Shown here in pieces: positions 8,963-17,030 of a DNA stretch of 64,000 bases (its first letter is position 1; each line of letters starts with the position of its first letter). Position numbers and translations under genes: made by a program. The stretch lies in NCBI RefSeq assembly GCF_000757385.1, contig NZ_JRHH01000001.1, forward strand, positions 372,001-436,000, in the 5' to 3' direction. Source of the stretch: Flavobacterium aquatile LMG 4008 = ATCC 11947. GTDB taxonomy: Bacteria > Bacteroidota > Bacteroidia > Flavobacteriales > Flavobacteriaceae. The notes below the pieces were generated by a model, which searched no databases, was not told the DNA's origin, and saw only the letters and a list, made by a program, of their open reading frames with translations.

Positions 8963-8975
8963 CAAATATTATATT

Positions 8976-10034
8976 ATGAAAAAAAATAATTATATAAAAC
9001 TTTTTACTGCTTTTGCTGCATTTTTGTCTTTAACGTCATGTATTAAAGATGATGAAAATTATGCTAGCACTGTTTCAGATAGACCAAATGTCACTATCAG
9101 CGCTACTTCTTATTCAGTTACTGAAGGTGGAGATGTGTTAGTTACTATGGTTGCAGATAAACCATACAGAACTTCTCTAGATTTCAATTTAGAGGTTCTT
9201 TCAGGTAACACTGCTGTTGCTATTGATGATTTTACAGTTAATGTACCAGAAACTGTTTTTGGTTCAGATCCTTGGAACGGAATTCAAGGTTATCTTGTTC
9301 AATTTCCAGCTAATACAACTTCTTACACTTTCTCAATATCTACTATTTTAGATGATTTGCCAGAAGTTACTGAAAATGTAAGTTTTAGATTAACAATGGC
9401 TGGTAATCACAATGGTAATTTAGCAGAGTCTTCTCGTTTGTTTGATGTTGCTATTGCTAATGGTGTTCAAGACGAATTACAATTAACTTTTGATTGGGAT
9501 CAATCATTTGATTTTGGGGGTTCTACTTTTACTTTATGTGATATTGCTTATGACAACGATTTTTACATTTATGATGGTGCATCTTTAAATCCACTTATTA
9601 CTCAAACAGATGCTGCTGCTGCAACTGGTGATTGTCCAGAAACTTTCACTATGAATTTAGCTGATTATCCTAATGGTAATTATAAAATTTATCAGAATCT
9701 TTATGATGATAATGGTTTGTCATCTGCCGGTATAACTCCTGCTTTCAGTATTCCTGTTAAGGTTCATTATCTTAGAGGTGGAAGTGCTTCTTTAGATGGA
9801 ACATTCACACAAGATCCTGCCTATGCTATAGATTCGAATACTTTGCCAAATCCAACAGCTACTGCACAATTATATTATGTGGTTACAGTAAATGTTAACA
9901 ATGGTGTATTTACATTATTAAATGATAATACTGCTATTGCTTCTGGAAAACATTCTAAAGTCAATAAGGCGTTCAAAAGCTTAAAAGCAAAAAATAATTT
10001 AAATAAGAAAAAAATAAAAGGTTTCAATTCTTAA
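8976..10034 (+). CDS. Surface lipoprotein with Calx-beta-like region and lysine-rich tail
   Basis: A 352-residue predicted lipoprotein (lipobox LTSC, Cys22), last gene of the SusCD operon. Residues about 38-150 (PNVTISATSYSVTEGGDVLV... ITEN-like turns) resemble a Calx-beta-type beta-sandwich, a fold common in adhesive and binding proteins. The central part carries acidic segments (DNDFYIYDGA). The last 25 or so residues are strikingly basic (KHSKVNKAFKSLKAKN then NLNKKKIKG), unlike the rest of the protein and unlike a T9SS sorting domain. A strong terminator follows at 10054. It probably binds substrate at the surface, but this is inferred from operon context. Confidence 0.85.
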   Translation: MKKNNYIKLFTAFAAFLSLTSCIKDDENYASTVSDRPNVTISATSYSVTEGGDVLVTMVADKPYRTSLDFNLEVLSGNTAVAIDDFTVNVPETVFGSDPWNGIQGYLVQFPANTTSYTFSISTILDDLPEVTENVSFRLTMAGNHNGNLAESSRLFDVAIANGVQDELQLTFDWDQSFDFGGSTFTLCDIAYDNDFYIYDGASLNPLITQTDAAAATGDCPETFTMNLADYPNGNYKIYQNLYDDNGLSSAGITPAFSIPVKVHYLRGGSASLDGTFTQDPAYAIDSNTLPNPTATAQLYYVVTVNVNNGVFTLLNDNTAIASGKHSKVNKAFKSLKAKNNLNKKKIKGFNS

Positions 10035-10053
10035 TCTTTTTTTCTTAAGTATT

Positions 10054-10084
10054 AAAGGGCTACATTATTGTAGCCCTTTTTTTA
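10054..10084 (+). terminator. Intrinsic terminator of the SusCD operon
   Basis: Perfect 10-bp stem AAAGGGCTAC (10054-10063) with GTAGCCCTTT (10070-10079), loop ATTATT, then T tract. Ends the four-gene operon. Confidence 0.9.
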
Positions 10085-10099
10085 TTGAATTTTTCTGTA

Positions 10100-10107
10100 T
10101 ACATTTG
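10100..10107 (+). promoter_or_regulatory. -7 promoter element of the putative porin gene
   Basis: TACATTTG matches TAnnTTTG, 13 bases before the ATG at 10121 and only 16 bases after the preceding terminator. The leader would be about 10 bases. The upstream ATG at 10085 lies before this element, which supports the later start. Confidence 0.55.
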
Positions 10108-10120
10108 CCAACATTCAATT

Positions 10121-12067
10121 ATGAAAATGAAGGTTTATTTATTTTTTATTTTTTTTCTGATTTCTTTTTTATCTTTTGCTCAAGAGGTAGATTCTGGTTT
10201 AGTGAAGCAAGATTCTACTAAAACAAGTTTAGCAATGCCGCCATTAGTAGCGCCTAAGGCGAAGCAAGAACAATATAAAATTTATAATTTAGAAAGAGAT
10301 ACAACTTATGTAGATACTTCACTAACTATTCAAAGTGAATATAAATATAATTATCTACGAAAAGATATTTTTGGTCTTCAGCAATTTGCTAATGAAGGTC
10401 AAACTTACAATAAACTATTTTTTGGATTAAATCAGTACAATCCCTATCCTGATTTTGGTTTCAAATCAAAGCAATTTGGGTATTTGCAACTTGAAGATAT
10501 TAATTATTACTCTGTAGCAACTCCTTTAACTGAACTTTATTTTAAAACAGTTATGGAACAAGGTCAAAGTGTTGATGCATTAATTACTGCTAATACTTCA
10601 GAAAGATTTAATTTCTCAATTGCTTATCGAGGACTTAGGTCATTGGGTAAATACATAAATCAATTATCTAGTATCGGAAATTTTAGGTTTACAACTAGTT
10701 ATTTTACTTCCAATAAGCGTTACTTAGTCAATGCACATTTCACAGGACAAGATATATTAAATGGTGAGAATGGAGGTATAGTTTCATTAGAAAATTTCGA
10801 AAGTGACGACCAGGATTTTAAAAACCGGGCGCGTCTTCAAGTTTTTTTAGCTGATGCAAAATCATTTCTAAAAGGGAAAAGACTATTTATAGATCATAAT
10901 TTTAGAATAAATCCTAAAGAATCGGAAAACAATTTATACATAAATCATCAGTTTAATTTAGAAAATAAATTTTTTGAATACAATCAAGCAACAATAGCAA
11001 CAATTATTGATGAAGTCCCAGTTTATCGTTTCGGAAATTCCTATGTCGTTAGTAATATTAATGACCAAACACGCTATCAAAGATTGTACAATAAACTTGG
11101 TGTAACCTATGAAAATAAAACACTTGGTCAATTTCAATTTTTTGTTGAAGACTTTAAGTATGTATATAAATACGACAAAATTTTGATTCTTGAAGATGGT
11201 ATTATTCCAAATCAATTGTCAGAGCGTATAAATGCGCTTGGCGGTCAATATACCTACCAAAAAAACAATTGGAAAGGTAAATTTCTATTAAGTAAAGCAA
11301 TTTCAGACCAAACATTTTCTACAATTGATGCCAATTTAAATTTTAAACTAAATGATAAAAACAATTTCTCATTCCAATATCAAAACATAAGCCGAATTCC
11401 AAATCATAACTTTATACTTCACCAAAGTAGTTATGAAAAATACAATTGGAAGAATAATTTTGATAATGAAAAAATAAATAAATTAGAAGTAATTGCCAAC
11501 ACACAATGGCTAACTGCTTCAGCCGAATTCACAACTCTCAATGATTATCTCTATTTTTCAGACGACGATGCTTCCTATAATGTTCAACTAGTGTCACCAA
11601 AACAACATAGTAATTCTATAAGTTACCTATCGTTCAAAGTAAGCAAAGAAATTAAGTATAAAAAAATTGCTCTAGACAATACAATTCTTTACCAAAACGT
11701 ATCTCAAGAAGATAATATTCTAAACGTGCCACAAATCGTAACAAGAAATACAATTTACTTCACAGATTATTTCTTCAAAAAAGCATTGTATCTTCAAACG
11801 GGTGTTACTCTAAACTATTTTTCTAAATATTACATGGATGATTACAGCCCAGTTTTAGGTGAGTTTTTCACTCAAAATAGTGCTGAAAACGGTAATTTCC
11901 CAATGTTAGATTTCTTTGTAAATGCAAGAATTCGTCAAACTAGAATTTTTGTAAAAGCAGAACATTTCAACTCTGGTTTTACAGGTAGCAAATTTTACTC
12001 AGCACCAAATACACCATACCGCGACTTCATGGTTCGATTCGGTCTAGTTTGGAATTTCTTTCAGTAG
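10121..12067 (+). CDS. Putative porin (Porin_10-like outer membrane protein)
   Basis: A 648-residue protein with a signal peptide (MKMKVYLFFIFFLISFLSFAQ). The mature part starts with a linker containing Pro, Lys and Gln, then a motif region YNYLRKDIFGLQQFANEGQTYN and long runs of alternating polar/aromatic residues typical of outer-membrane beta-strands, ending in the aromatic strand VRFGLVWNFFQ with terminal Phe-Gln. I recognise it as the Bacteroidota putative porin family. An in-frame ATG at 10085 would add 12 residues upstream of the candidate promoter and is not favoured. It is transcribed separately from the SusCD operon. Transport substrate is unknown. Confidence 0.82.
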   Translation: MKMKVYLFFIFFLISFLSFAQEVDSGLVKQDSTKTSLAMPPLVAPKAKQEQYKIYNLERDTTYVDTSLTIQSEYKYNYLRKDIFGLQQFANEGQTYNKLFFGLNQYNPYPDFGFKSKQFGYLQLEDINYYSVATPLTELYFKTVMEQGQSVDALITANTSERFNFSIAYRGLRSLGKYINQLSSIGNFRFTTSYFTSNKRYLVNAHFTGQDILNGENGGIVSLENFESDDQDFKNRARLQVFLADAKSFLKGKRLFIDHNFRINPKESENNLYINHQFNLENKFFEYNQATIATIIDEVPVYRFGNSYVVSNINDQTRYQRLYNKLGVTYENKTLGQFQFFVEDFKYVYKYDKILILEDGIIPNQLSERINALGGQYTYQKNNWKGKFLLSKAISDQTFSTIDANLNFKLNDKNNFSFQYQNISRIPNHNFILHQSSYEKYNWKNNFDNEKINKLEVIANTQWLTASAEFTTLNDYLYFSDDDASYNVQLVSPKQHSNSISYLSFKVSKEIKYKKIALDNTILYQNVSQEDNILNVPQIVTRNTIYFTDYFFKKALYLQTGVTLNYFSKYYMDDYSPVLGEFFTQNSAENGNFPMLDFFVNARIRQTRIFVKAEHFNSGFTGSKFYSAPNTPYRDFMVRFGLVWNFFQ

Positions 12068-12090
12068 AAACGTAATCAATAGTACCTTTT

Positions 12091-12164
12091 TCTAAACCAT
12101 TTTCCTGCTTTCCATTCCAAGTTCCGATAAAAATCGGAAGCTTTCCATTACAATCAGGGTTAGG
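12091..12164 (+). repeat. Dispersed intergenic element, copy C
   Basis: Contains the constant blocks TTTTCCTGCT (12100-12109) and ATCAGGG (12153-12159) of the element also found at 1063-1160 and 54880-54954. Between them is a perfect 7-bp hairpin (TTCCGAT 12122-12128, loop AAAA, ATCGGAA 12133-12139), different in sequence from the other copies. The 5' GCGAATGG block is absent or degenerate here, and GGGCTA has become GGGTTA, so this copy appears more decayed. Confidence 0.55.
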
Positions 12165-12194
12165 CAGTATTCCATTTTCTCTAAAATCAAGGTG

Positions 12195-12225
12195 TTGTAA
12201 AACCATTTTATTATCAATACCTTTG
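12195..12225 (+). promoter_or_regulatory. Promoter of the small ORF and cysteine/cystathionine synthase gene
   Basis: TTG (12195-12197), 20-base spacer, TACCTTTG (12218-12225) followed by CA: a full match to the Bacteroidota promoter (TTG, 17-23, TAnnTTTG). Expected transcription start near 12229. Confidence 0.7.
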
Positions 12226-12243
12226 CAATCGCAATTTATAATT

Positions 12244-12327
12244 ATGAAATCGCTATTAAAAACAAGTTTACGTAAGCAAACATCAACGATTAAAAAAGCA
12301 ATCTCATCTGTTACCGCTAAAAAATAA
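12244..12327 (+). CDS. Possible 27-residue basic peptide upstream of the PLP enzyme
   Basis: ATG at 12244 opens a 27-codon frame (MKSLLKTSLRKQ, then TSTIKKAISSVTAKK), the first ORF after the promoter at 12195-12225, starting about 15 bases after the expected transcription start and ending 11 bases before the next ATG. It is rich in Lys, Ser and Thr and has no Cys, so it is not an obvious amino-acid attenuator. It could be a real small protein, a leader that couples translation to the next gene, or chance. Only placement supports it. Confidence 0.4.
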   Translation: MKSLLKTSLRKQTSTIKKAISSVTAKK

Positions 12328-12338
12328 AATTTCAGCAT

Positions 12339-13700
12339 ATGAATTATTCAGAAAATATATTAGGAACTATTGGCAATACACCATTAGTAAAACTAAACAA
12401 AGTTGTCGAAGGAATCGATGCATTAGTCCTTGCAAAAGTAGAAACTTTTAATCCAGGAAATTCTACCAAAGACAGAATGGCACTTAAAATGGTAGAAGAT
12501 GCAGAAGCCGATGGACGTTTAAAACCAGGTGGAACAATAATAGAAGGAACCTCTGGGAATACCGGAATGGGGTTAGCTCTTGCAGCAATTGTAAAAGGAT
12601 ACAAATGTATTTTTGTAATCACCGACAAACAATCCAAAGAAAAAATGGACATTCTGCGTGCCGTTGGTGCAAAAGTTATAGTTTGTCCAACCGATGTAGA
12701 ACCAACCGATGAACGTTCGTATTATTCAGTTTCTAAAAGATTAGGAACAGAAATTCCAAATTCTTGGTACGTAAATCAATACGATAATCCATCCAATGCT
12801 CAAGCTCATTACGAACAAACGGGACCAGAAATTTGGGAACAAACCGACGGAAAAATTACCCATTTTGTAGTTGGAGTAGGAACAGGCGGAACTATTTCTG
12901 GTATCGGAAAATACCTAAAAGAGAAAAATCCAAACATAAAGATTTGGGGAATTGACACGTATGGTTCAGTTTTTAAAAAATACCACGAAACAGGAATTTT
13001 TGACGAAAACGAAATTTATTCTTACATCACAGAAGGAATTGGTGAAGATATTCTTCCAAAGAACGTAGATTTCTCTCTAATTGACGGATTCACAAAAGTA
13101 ACAGATAAAGATGCTGCCGTTTACACACGTAAAATTGCATTAGAAGAAGGAATATTTGTTGGAAATTCTGCTGGTTCTTGCGTTAAAGGTTTACACCAGT
13201 TAAAAGAACATTTCACAAAAGATGATGTGGTTGTAGTTTTATTTCATGATTCGGGAAGTCGTTACGTTGGTAAAATGTTCAACGACGATTGGATGCGTGA
13301 ACGCGGTTTCTTAGACGAAGAAATCACAAAAGCAGAAGATGTAATTAAAGATCACATCGATAAGTCATTGGTTATTGTTCGTACAGAAGAATTGGTTTCA
13401 CACGCTATCGAAAGAATGCGTAAATATAAAATTTCTCAAATTCCAGTAATTGATATCACAGGATTTGTAGGTTCTGTAGACGAATCCGATTTGTTTCAAA
13501 GTTACGTATCGGATAAAGATGTAGCCGAAAAGCCTATTAAAGAAGTTATGGGAAAACCGTATCCAATTGTAAAATTAGGAACACCAATTGAAGAAGTTTC
13601 TAAATTATTTACAAAAGACAATCAAGCTGTTCTAGTAGATTTAGGAAACGGAAAGCATCATATCATCACAAAATACGATATCATTGGTTCGATAAAATAA
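12339..13700 (+). CDS. PLP-dependent cysteine synthase / cystathionine beta-synthase with C-terminal CBS pair
   Basis: A beta-replacement enzyme of sulfur amino-acid metabolism. The 453-residue protein has a fold-type II PLP domain (about 1-320): the Schiff-base lysine in NSTKDR (Lys44), the substrate loop TSGNTG (71-76) and the PLP phosphate loop GVGTGGT (179-185). Residues about 335-453 form two CBS modules (SHAIERMRKYKISQIPVID and PIEEVSKLFTKDNQAVLVD), usually adenosyl-ligand sensors. This layout is that of cystathionine beta-synthase rather than plain CysK, but O-acetylserine sulfhydrylase activity cannot be excluded. It is transcribed from its own promoter and closed by a terminator shared with the convergent PNGase-like gene. 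Confidence 0.9.
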   Translation: MNYSENILGTIGNTPLVKLNKVVEGIDALVLAKVETFNPGNSTKDRMALKMVEDAEADGRLKPGGTIIEGTSGNTGMGLALAAIVKGYKCIFVITDKQSKEKMDILRAVGAKVIVCPTDVEPTDERSYYSVSKRLGTEIPNSWYVNQYDNPSNAQAHYEQTGPEIWEQTDGKITHFVVGVGTGGTISGIGKYLKEKNPNIKIWGIDTYGSVFKKYHETGIFDENEIYSYITEGIGEDILPKNVDFSLIDGFTKVTDKDAAVYTRKIALEEGIFVGNSAGSCVKGLHQLKEHFTKDDVVVVLFHDSGSRYVGKMFNDDWMRERGFLDEEITKAEDVIKDHIDKSLVIVRTEELVSHAIERMRKYKISQIPVIDITGFVGSVDESDLFQSYVSDKDVAEKPIKEVMGKPYPIVKLGTPIEEVSKLFTKDNQAVLVDLGNGKHHIITKYDIIGSIK

Positions 13701-13703
13701 TTG

Positions 13704-13737
13704 AAAACCTACAATGAAAGTTGTAGGTTTTTTTTAT
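13704..13737. terminator. Terminator between convergent genes
   Basis: Stem AAACCTACAA (13705-13714) and TTGTAGGTTT (13721-13730), loop TGAAAG, then T8 on the plus strand. It ends the PLP enzyme gene; its T tract abuts the stop codon of the minus-strand gene. Confidence 0.85.
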
Positions 13738-15395
13738 TCTCCAATCAAAACTCCAGAAACATTCCACGAACTAAAACTTGTTCCTTCATTTTCTCCCTGA
13801 GGAATTTTTACTTGAATGGAATGAGTTCCAGCTTTTAAATCTCCTAATTCGATATAAACTGGATTTGTAACCATTCCGGGACACCAATTCGATCTGCTAT
13901 AATCTGATGATGATAATCCGTTAGGAAAATTTCCCGAAGCAGGATTATACAATCGGTATGAACCACAATCTTCTCGCCAAGGTGTAAAATGGAATACTTC
14001 TTTTTCGTCTAAAAACAATGTGTTTTTCTTTGGTACAAATTCATCTCCATTTTCCCATCCACCATGACCTGTCGTGATGTAACGAAGTTTAGCATTTTTT
14101 AAATCTTTCTCCAAAGTAAAATTCACAATCAATCCTTCCTTCGAATTAAATAACGTTCCATATTCTTGTCCAGCCATTTCCATAACATTGGTTGAATTAA
14201 ATATCGGAATTACATTGGAAGCTTTTGCAACACCATTTTCCTCAGGATGAATCGTAATATTTACCGAAACCTTATGTCCGCCATTGTCATAGTTCCCAAT
14301 GAAAGTTCCAATGTAAATCTCTTTATTATCAATCGCAGCCGTTAGTTCAGAAATGTCTTGTCGGTAATTTACACGATCTTCCCAAGTTTTGTCTTTTAAC
14401 TGAATCGTGTTGTACTGCTTAATTCCAAAAGGTGTAAAAAAGCGCATCAGTTCGATTATCGGTGAATACTCATCGGTCGAAATTATTCCTTGATATTGTT
14501 TTCCATTTCCGTTTTCATAAACTGGAAGCGATTTTACTCCGTTTTGCAAACCGTCTAAAAAAGACCTTTTTTTATCCATCGGAATCATAAAAACCGAGCC
14601 AGTTCTATCATATGCATCACCATTAGATTGCTCGGTTACATCAATAAAAACTTGACTTCCTTTTGCAATAGCAGGAATCTTTACTTTTCGAACAATTACG
14701 GTTCCGTTTGCAAATCTTAAAATACTATCATTAGATTTAGAAGCATCAGAAAAATTAATGATTTCATCTTTAAATATTGAAATTGTAGTAAACCTACTTT
14801 TCCATAGCAAATCTCTATAAGTCAATAAGTCAAATGAATTAATAAAAGCATCTTTATTTGAAAATTCGGGAACTTTCTTTAATTTTTCAACTTTTGTTGC
14901 AGCAATCACAAAGTTTCCATTTCGAACCATTTCAAGAACCAAACCTAAATTTTGTCCGAGTTGTGTTGGAGCACCTTTTATCTTCAAATCATTTGTATAC
15001 CAAAGTTCAATGGTATTAGAATTAATAATAGTTTTTGCTTTTTTGCAATTGTAACCTAATATTTTTTTAGTTTCATTTAGTAGTTCAAATGATTGTTTTG
15101 CTAACGAAATACTGTCTTGTGTAGAAATAGTTTTCTCTGAATTTAATGCTGCAATTTGAATAAACGTATTCGATTTTCTATTCAAATTAAAATATTCCGA
15201 CGGATAAACGATCTTATTATCATCAATTGATTTAGAAATTACTCTTGTCAAAAAGTCGTTAGAATAAATAATTGTTGGATCTTGATTTTCTATCAATTTG
15301 CCGTTGGAACTTTTTAAATAAGTAATTTTATAAGTGCTTTGCCCAATGGATTGCAAGGAAAAAAAGGCAACTAAAATCAGAATATAGTATTTCAT
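13734..15395 (-). CDS. GLPGLI-like / PNGase F-like fusion, secreted
   Basis: A 553-residue exported protein (signal peptide MKYYILILVAFFSLQSIGQ). Residues about 21-200 resemble the Bacteroidota GLPGLI family (conserved pattern ETKKILGYNCKKA, ELWYTNDLKIKGAP, then LGLVLEM). The remainder resembles the two jelly-roll domains of peptide-N-glycosidase F: DAYDRTGSVFMIP (around the catalytic Asp of DEWDRYA in the known enzyme) and the C-terminal block GHGGWENGDEF, WREDCGSYR, SRSNWCPGMV. PNGase F cleaves N-glycans from glycoproteins. One further acidic residue of the active site is not obvious to me, so activity is uncertain. An ATG 7 codons upstream is possible, but the chosen start gives a cleaner signal peptide. 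Confidence 0.8.
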   Translation of the reverse strand: MKYYILILVAFFSLQSIGQSTYKITYLKSSNGKLIENQDPTIIYSNDFLTRVISKSIDDNKIVYPSEYFNLNRKSNTFIQIAALNSEKTISTQDSISLAKQSFELLNETKKILGYNCKKAKTIINSNTIELWYTNDLKIKGAPTQLGQNLGLVLEMVRNGNFVIAATKVEKLKKVPEFSNKDAFINSFDLLTYRDLLWKSRFTTISIFKDEIINFSDASKSNDSILRFANGTVIVRKVKIPAIAKGSQVFIDVTEQSNGDAYDRTGSVFMIPMDKKRSFLDGLQNGVKSLPVYENGNGKQYQGIISTDEYSPIIELMRFFTPFGIKQYNTIQLKDKTWEDRVNYRQDISELTAAIDNKEIYIGTFIGNYDNGGHKVSVNITIHPEENGVAKASNVIPIFNSTNVMEMAGQEYGTLFNSKEGLIVNFTLEKDLKNAKLRYITTGHGGWENGDEFVPKKNTLFLDEKEVFHFTPWREDCGSYRLYNPASGNFPNGLSSSDYSRSNWCPGMVTNPVYIELGDLKAGTHSIQVKIPQGENEGTSFSSWNVSGVLIGE

Positions 15396-15485
15396 TTTAA
15401 TTTTTTTATAATACAAATATAAAATTTTGAAATCATATTATCATTTTTATTACTTTAGTGTTTTATACTCGATACAGAAAATGTT

Positions 15486-16757
15486 ATGAAAGAAGATTTT
15501 ATACACTACGTTTGGAACTACAAGAAATTTGATTTCTCAAATCTAAAAACTACTCAAGGTGAAAATTTGGTAATTGTAAATTCAGGCCAATACTTGCAAA
15601 AAGCAGGTCCCGACTTTTTCAACGCACAAATAATTTTAGAAAATCAAAAATGGGCTGGAAATGTTGAAATCCATTTAAAATCCTCCGATTGGTATTTGCA
15701 CCACCACGAAAAAGATGATAACTACAACAACGTAATTCTTCATGTTGTTTGGGATCATGACACGCCAATTTTTAGAAAAGACAATTCAGAAATTCCGGTA
15801 TTAGAAATAAAAAACTATGTTTCTAAAGAAGAACTCAATAATTACTTATCATTAACTACCCAAAAGTCATGGATTTTTTGCGAAAATCAAGTGGCTAATA
15901 TTGATGAGTTTGTGTTTTCAAATTGGCAAGAGCGATTGTTCTACGAACGATTAGAACGAAAAATTCAACCTGTAAACCAACTTTTGGAAGAATCAGAAAA
16001 CGATTGGGAATCACTTTTGTTTTGTATGTTAGCCAAAAATTTTGGATTGAATACTAATGGCGAATCGTTTTTGAAAATGGCAAAGTCCATTACGTTTTCA
16101 TTAATCAGAAAAGAAGCTCTTGAAGTAATGTATCTTGAAGCATTGTTTTTCGGTCAAGCCGATATGATTCCGATTGATGTGGAGGATAATTATCCAAAGG
16201 AACTAAAATCTTGGTACGATTACATAGCTTTAAAATATAAATTATCGAAGCCAGCTATCGAACCAATTCAGTTTTTCAAACATCGACCGGATAATTTTCC
16301 AACAATCAGATTGTCACAATTAGCAATGTTGTATCATTTGCATCGCAATTTATTTTCGAAAATTATTGAAGCCAATTCAATTGAAGAAATTTATAAAATT
16401 TTCAATCTTTCGGTAAGTGATTATTGGAAAACACATTATAACTTTGATAAAGCTAGTTCGAAAAAAGAAAAATCGCTATCAAAATCATTTATAGATTTAG
16501 TGATTATTAATACAATAATTCCAGTTCGATTCGCCTATGCAAGGGCACAAGGAAAAGAAATTTCTGAAACATTAACGGATTTATTGTCAAATATTCCATC
16601 AGAGAAAAACTCCATTATTGAAAAGTTTACTACATTTGGTATTAAATCTAAAAATGCTTTTCAATCGCAATCCTTATTAGAATTGAAAAATGAATATTGC
16701 AATCATAAAAAATGTTTGCAATGTGCAGTTGGATTAGAACTTTTAAAAAACAAATAA
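15486..16757 (+). CDS. DUF2851 family protein
   Basis: A 423-residue soluble protein of a family widespread in Bacteroidota, without known function. Recognisable features: GPDFFNAQIILENQKWAGNVEIH near the N-terminus, a histidine-rich stretch WYLHHHEKDDNYNNVILHVVW (one of the strongest family marks) and a C-terminal cysteine cluster HKKCLQCAVG that could bind metal. The N-terminal part has the look of a nuclease-like beta fold, but I would not assign an activity. It is divergent from the PNGase-like gene and overlaps the next gene by one base (TAATG), so the two are probably translationally coupled. Confidence 0.85.
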   Translation: MKEDFIHYVWNYKKFDFSNLKTTQGENLVIVNSGQYLQKAGPDFFNAQIILENQKWAGNVEIHLKSSDWYLHHHEKDDNYNNVILHVVWDHDTPIFRKDNSEIPVLEIKNYVSKEELNNYLSLTTQKSWIFCENQVANIDEFVFSNWQERLFYERLERKIQPVNQLLEESENDWESLLFCMLAKNFGLNTNGESFLKMAKSITFSLIRKEALEVMYLEALFFGQADMIPIDVEDNYPKELKSWYDYIALKYKLSKPAIEPIQFFKHRPDNFPTIRLSQLAMLYHLHRNLFSKIIEANSIEEIYKIFNLSVSDYWKTHYNFDKASSKKEKSLSKSFIDLVIINTIIPVRFAYARAQGKEISETLTDLLSNIPSEKNSIIEKFTTFGIKSKNAFQSQSLLELKNEYCNHKKCLQCAVGLELLKNK

Positions 16758-16978
16758 TGATAACAAGTATTCGCTACTTTTTTGAAAAACACGGTTTTCA
16801 CGTTTCTTCTCGCTTGGCCGATAGATTGGGAATGCGAGCAACCAACGTACGTTTGTTTTTTATTTATATATCATTTGTAACCGTAGGTTTAGGTTTCGGA
16901 TTTTATCTAACATTGGCTTTTTGGATAAAATTAAAAGATTTAGTACGAGCAAAACGAACTTCTGTTTTTGATTTATAG
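16757..16978 (+). CDS. PspC-like small membrane protein
   Basis: A 73-residue protein whose ATG overlaps the preceding stop codon (TAATG at 16755-16759). SSRLADRLGMRATNVRLFFIYISFV followed by a single hydrophobic segment matches the PspC domain (LADKLG, hydrophobic VRL...), found in envelope-stress proteins. Here the domain stands alone. Extending to the in-frame ATG at 16712 would overlap DUF2851 by 45 bases and is not needed. Coupling to DUF2851 is seen in sequence; any stress role is by family analogy. Confidence 0.8.
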   Translation: MITSIRYFFEKHGFHVSSRLADRLGMRATNVRLFFIYISFVTVGLGFGFYLTLAFWIKLKDLVRAKRTSVFDL

Positions 16979-17030
16979 TTTATTATAAATCATTGACTAT
17001 TAAATTGTTTCACGCCAAATAAAATGCATC

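Noticed and set aside
12027..12338. 103-codon minus-strand ORF
   Set aside because: Overlaps the porin 3' end, dispersed element copy C and the PLP-gene promoter; no recognisable family, and composition of a chance ORF.
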